A stretch of DNA of 8,161 bases from Gammaproteobacteria bacterium (lineage in GTDB: Bacteria > Pseudomonadota > Gammaproteobacteria > Comchoanobacterales > Comchoanobacteraceae), in NCBI GenBank assembly GCA_030829925.1, contig JAURNZ010000016.1:1-8161 (forward strand), written 5' to 3'. Below, piece by piece: positions 6,594-8,161 of the stretch. Below the pieces are notes generated by a model. That model had not been told where the DNA came from. It worked only from the letters and a program-made list of their open reading frames with translations, and ran no database searches. Each line of letters begins with the position of its first letter. Positions within the stretch are counted from its first letter, which is position 1. The position numbers were made by a program, and so were the translations under genes.

Positions 6594-6616
6594 CTAAAGA
6601 TGATAGATAGAGTCAA
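6587..6616 (-). promoter_or_regulatory. Promoter of the 4778-6556 gene
   Basis: On the minus strand TTGACT (rc of 6611-6616, 5 of 6) and TATGAT (rc of 6587-6592, 5 of 6) are 18 bp apart. They would give a start near 6580 and a leader of about 24 nt that includes the GGGAG ribosome site (rc of 6563-6567). An 8-bp perfect palindrome, AACATGTT (6621-6628), lies just upstream of the -35. The 90-bp gap to the preceding gene has no clear terminator, so read-through from upstream probably adds to this promoter. Confidence 0.55.
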
Positions 6617-6646
6617 TCATAACATGTTGGGTCTGAATTTAACCGA

Positions 6647-8161
6647 TTATATTTGATGATTTTTATCCAAAGGTTTGTAAGTAATGTTTGAATTTTGGTT
6701 GTCGAAAAGGCTCCCAGTGATTTCAGGTAAATCTTTTTCAGTAGAAATTTCGATCTCGTTATCAGCATTAAATTTGAATATTGATTCAAGCTGATAAGCT
6801 TGAATAATTCTTTTTACAACTTGTTTGGAATGCGTTGGAATCGCTAGGTTATAGTGATCCTGTTTACACGCTAGATGAGTCAAAAAGGCAAGCATACATA
6901 TTGGTAGACATATATTCAGAATATAAAGATGAGTGTTGAAAAAGGCTAAACTATAAAGTGTAGTTGTGACTGTTGCTATAAAATATGTTGTTTTGAGTAT
7001 TGAATGAAGGGTTGAAGTTGTGACTGGGTTAAACAAGCTTTGATAGATCACCAGCAGATTTAAGAAAGTTAGAAATGTAAAAATACAAGGTATGTTTGAG
7101 ATTCCCAATATTAGACTAACCAACATAGTCACCGCAGTAACGAATATAGCATATAAATGCCAGCTAAGGCGCATCGCGTAGCCATTTAAATTTCTTTCAA
7201 TTTCTTTTTCACAATTAGGTATTTTTAATTTTAGACGTTCAAAGTAGGGTAGTCTATCCATATGACGTACAAAAAAACTTTTTAGATAAGTGAGTGGCGC
7301 ATTGGAATGTGTACGGAAATCATCTTGTTGCCAAAATGCAATGTCAGAATCTAAGTTTTTCAGACGTTTTAAAGCAATATTCAGCTTTCCAAGCTTAAGT
7401 GATTTATTACTAAATGATGATTGGATTTCCTGAAATAAGCTATCGTTTGTTTCTAATGCAGAGTTGGCCGTTGAGAAATCACTTATTCTACTCAAAACAT
7501 AAGATTGTATGACAGTCTTTTTTAGTTGTTCTAAACTGTCCTTTGTTGGTTTAATGTATAATTCATCATAGTTGTTGAGTATCGTGTCAAATTTAGCAAG
7601 AAGAAATGCGATAGGCAAATAATTTGTATTTGTTAAGCTAGATAAATTAAAAGATTCAAGCGCTTTATTAATGGATTCAATGAACGGTTTTACCTTTGTT
7701 GATAGATGAAAAACTGTAATCTTACGATCAAAAGCATATAGCTTTATTAAAGCATCTGTTACATGATTAAAATTATCAGGACTAAAATCAATTTTTGAAA
7801 ATTGTTCATTAAATATTTTTAAATAGATTTCTTTTGATTGTAGTGTGTCGTTATCTTTATGTTGGAACAGTAGTATCATGTCATTTAAAGAGTTTACGTA
7901 AGGTTTTTTGACAAGGATGTTTGCAAGAGAATTTTTAGATAAATCTTCATCACGATACAATAAAGAAAATAAAATTTGAAATTCTCTATCATTTCGTAAC
8001 ATTTGAAAAACCATAAGTGGGTTGTTTGAATCTAGTAACTTTGTTACTTCATCAAGTTTCTCAAAAAAAGCATTACGTTTGACTAAAAAAGGTTCTTTGG
8101 GACTGCCAAGATTATGTGTTTTTATGCATTGATCATAAAAAGAAGTAATGATTTCTTTAGC
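6647..8161 (-). CDS. Hypothetical four-TM protein with C-terminal S-[ILM]-F tail (array member 1; 5' end outside the window)
   Basis: The frame has no stop between the TAA at 6649-6647 and the right edge, so 504 codons are visible and the true start lies beyond 8161. The ATG at 8014 is internal: the 49 codons before it are protein-like, it lacks a Shine-Dalgarno, and their sequence aligns with residues 68-103 of the 4778-6556 product. Numbered from the edge, residues 1-330 are soluble and helical. Membrane segments lie at about 334-353, 356-376, 387-407 and 411-431, followed by a charged stretch (CKQDHY). The tail has AIPTHSKQVVKRII (440-453), matching IPERACKKATQII of the 2219-2950 protein without gaps, then ESIFKFNADNEIEI (459-472) and a second GSLFDN (483-488). 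No known domain is recognised. It is the most upstream visible member of the array. Confidence 0.85.
   Translation of the reverse strand, partial: AKEIITSFYDQCIKTHNLGSPKEPFLVKRNAFFEKLDEVTKLLDSNNPLMVFQMLRNDREFQILFSLLYRDEDLSKNSLANILVKKPYVNSLNDMILLFQHKDNDTLQSKEIYLKIFNEQFSKIDFSPDNFNHVTDALIKLYAFDRKITVFHLSTKVKPFIESINKALESFNLSSLTNTNYLPIAFLLAKFDTILNNYDELYIKPTKDSLEQLKKTVIQSYVLSRISDFSTANSALETNDSLFQEIQSSFSNKSLKLGKLNIALKRLKNLDSDIAFWQQDDFRTHSNAPLTYLKSFFVRHMDRLPYFERLKLKIPNCEKEIERNLNGYAMRLSWHLYAIFVTAVTMLVSLILGISNIPCIFTFLTFLNLLVIYQSLFNPVTTSTLHSILKTTYFIATVTTTLYSLAFFNTHLYILNICLPICMLAFLTHLACKQDHYNLAIPTHSKQVVKRIIQAYQLESIFKFNADNEIEISTEKDLPEITGSLFDNQNSNITYKPLDKNHQI

Noticed and set aside
2219..8161. Toxin-antitoxin, contact-dependent inhibition or phage-defence island
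   Set aside because: No nuclease, methylase, ATPase, polymorphic-toxin or immunity motifs are visible, and no integrase, tRNA or transposase flanks the cluster.
1..8161. CRISPR array, tRNA or rRNA gene, insertion sequence
   Set aside because: No regularly spaced repeats, cloverleaf-like or rRNA-like sequences, or transposase frames with terminal inverted repeats were seen on reading the window.

Overview
The window looks like an A+T-rich gammaproteobacterial chromosome. The only confidently named gene, uvrB (173-2188, + strand), gives a protein that follows the gammaproteobacterial UvrB sequence closely along its whole length. No LexA-type box is visible in front of it. Low G+C and a missing SOS box would fit Legionellales-like, host-associated lineages that lack LexA, but the genus cannot be fixed from this window.

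Layout: positions 1-172 hold the probable start of a divergent gene (1-50, minus) and a strong sigma70-type promoter for uvrB. This promoter is so close to the GTG start that the mRNA may be leaderless. uvrB converges on a minus-strand cluster across a 30-base gap, and a hairpin there probably ends transcription from the cluster side. From 2219 to the right edge everything is on the minus strand. In transcription order the genes are 8161->6647 (5' end outside the window), 6556->4778, a 42-codon mini-gene 4748->4620, 4615->3617, 3582->3010 and 2950->2219. Usable promoters are visible before 6556 and before 2950. The mini-gene stops 4 nt before the next ATG and carries that gene's Shine-Dalgarno, so the two are probably translationally coupled.

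The main result is that the minus-strand genes look like one divergent, previously unnamed paralogous family. The four largest share an architecture: a variable soluble helical N-terminal part, four membrane segments arranged 2+2, an aromatic/His/basic motif or charged stretch after the fourth segment in most members, and a short soluble C-terminal tail. The tail carries a shared motif, S-[I/L/M]-F followed by polar residues and a [L/I/V]-x-[I/F] strand, 22-45 residues from the C-terminus. The 3010-3582 product has the tail but no membrane segments. The mini-gene encodes little more than a tail. I recognise no enzymatic domain in any of them. The repeated tail could be an export/targeting signal, an assembly contact, or simply the best-conserved remnant of a decaying array. 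Multi-membrane proteins of this sort in an intracellular gammaproteobacterium could be secreted effectors or envelope proteins, but that is inference only.
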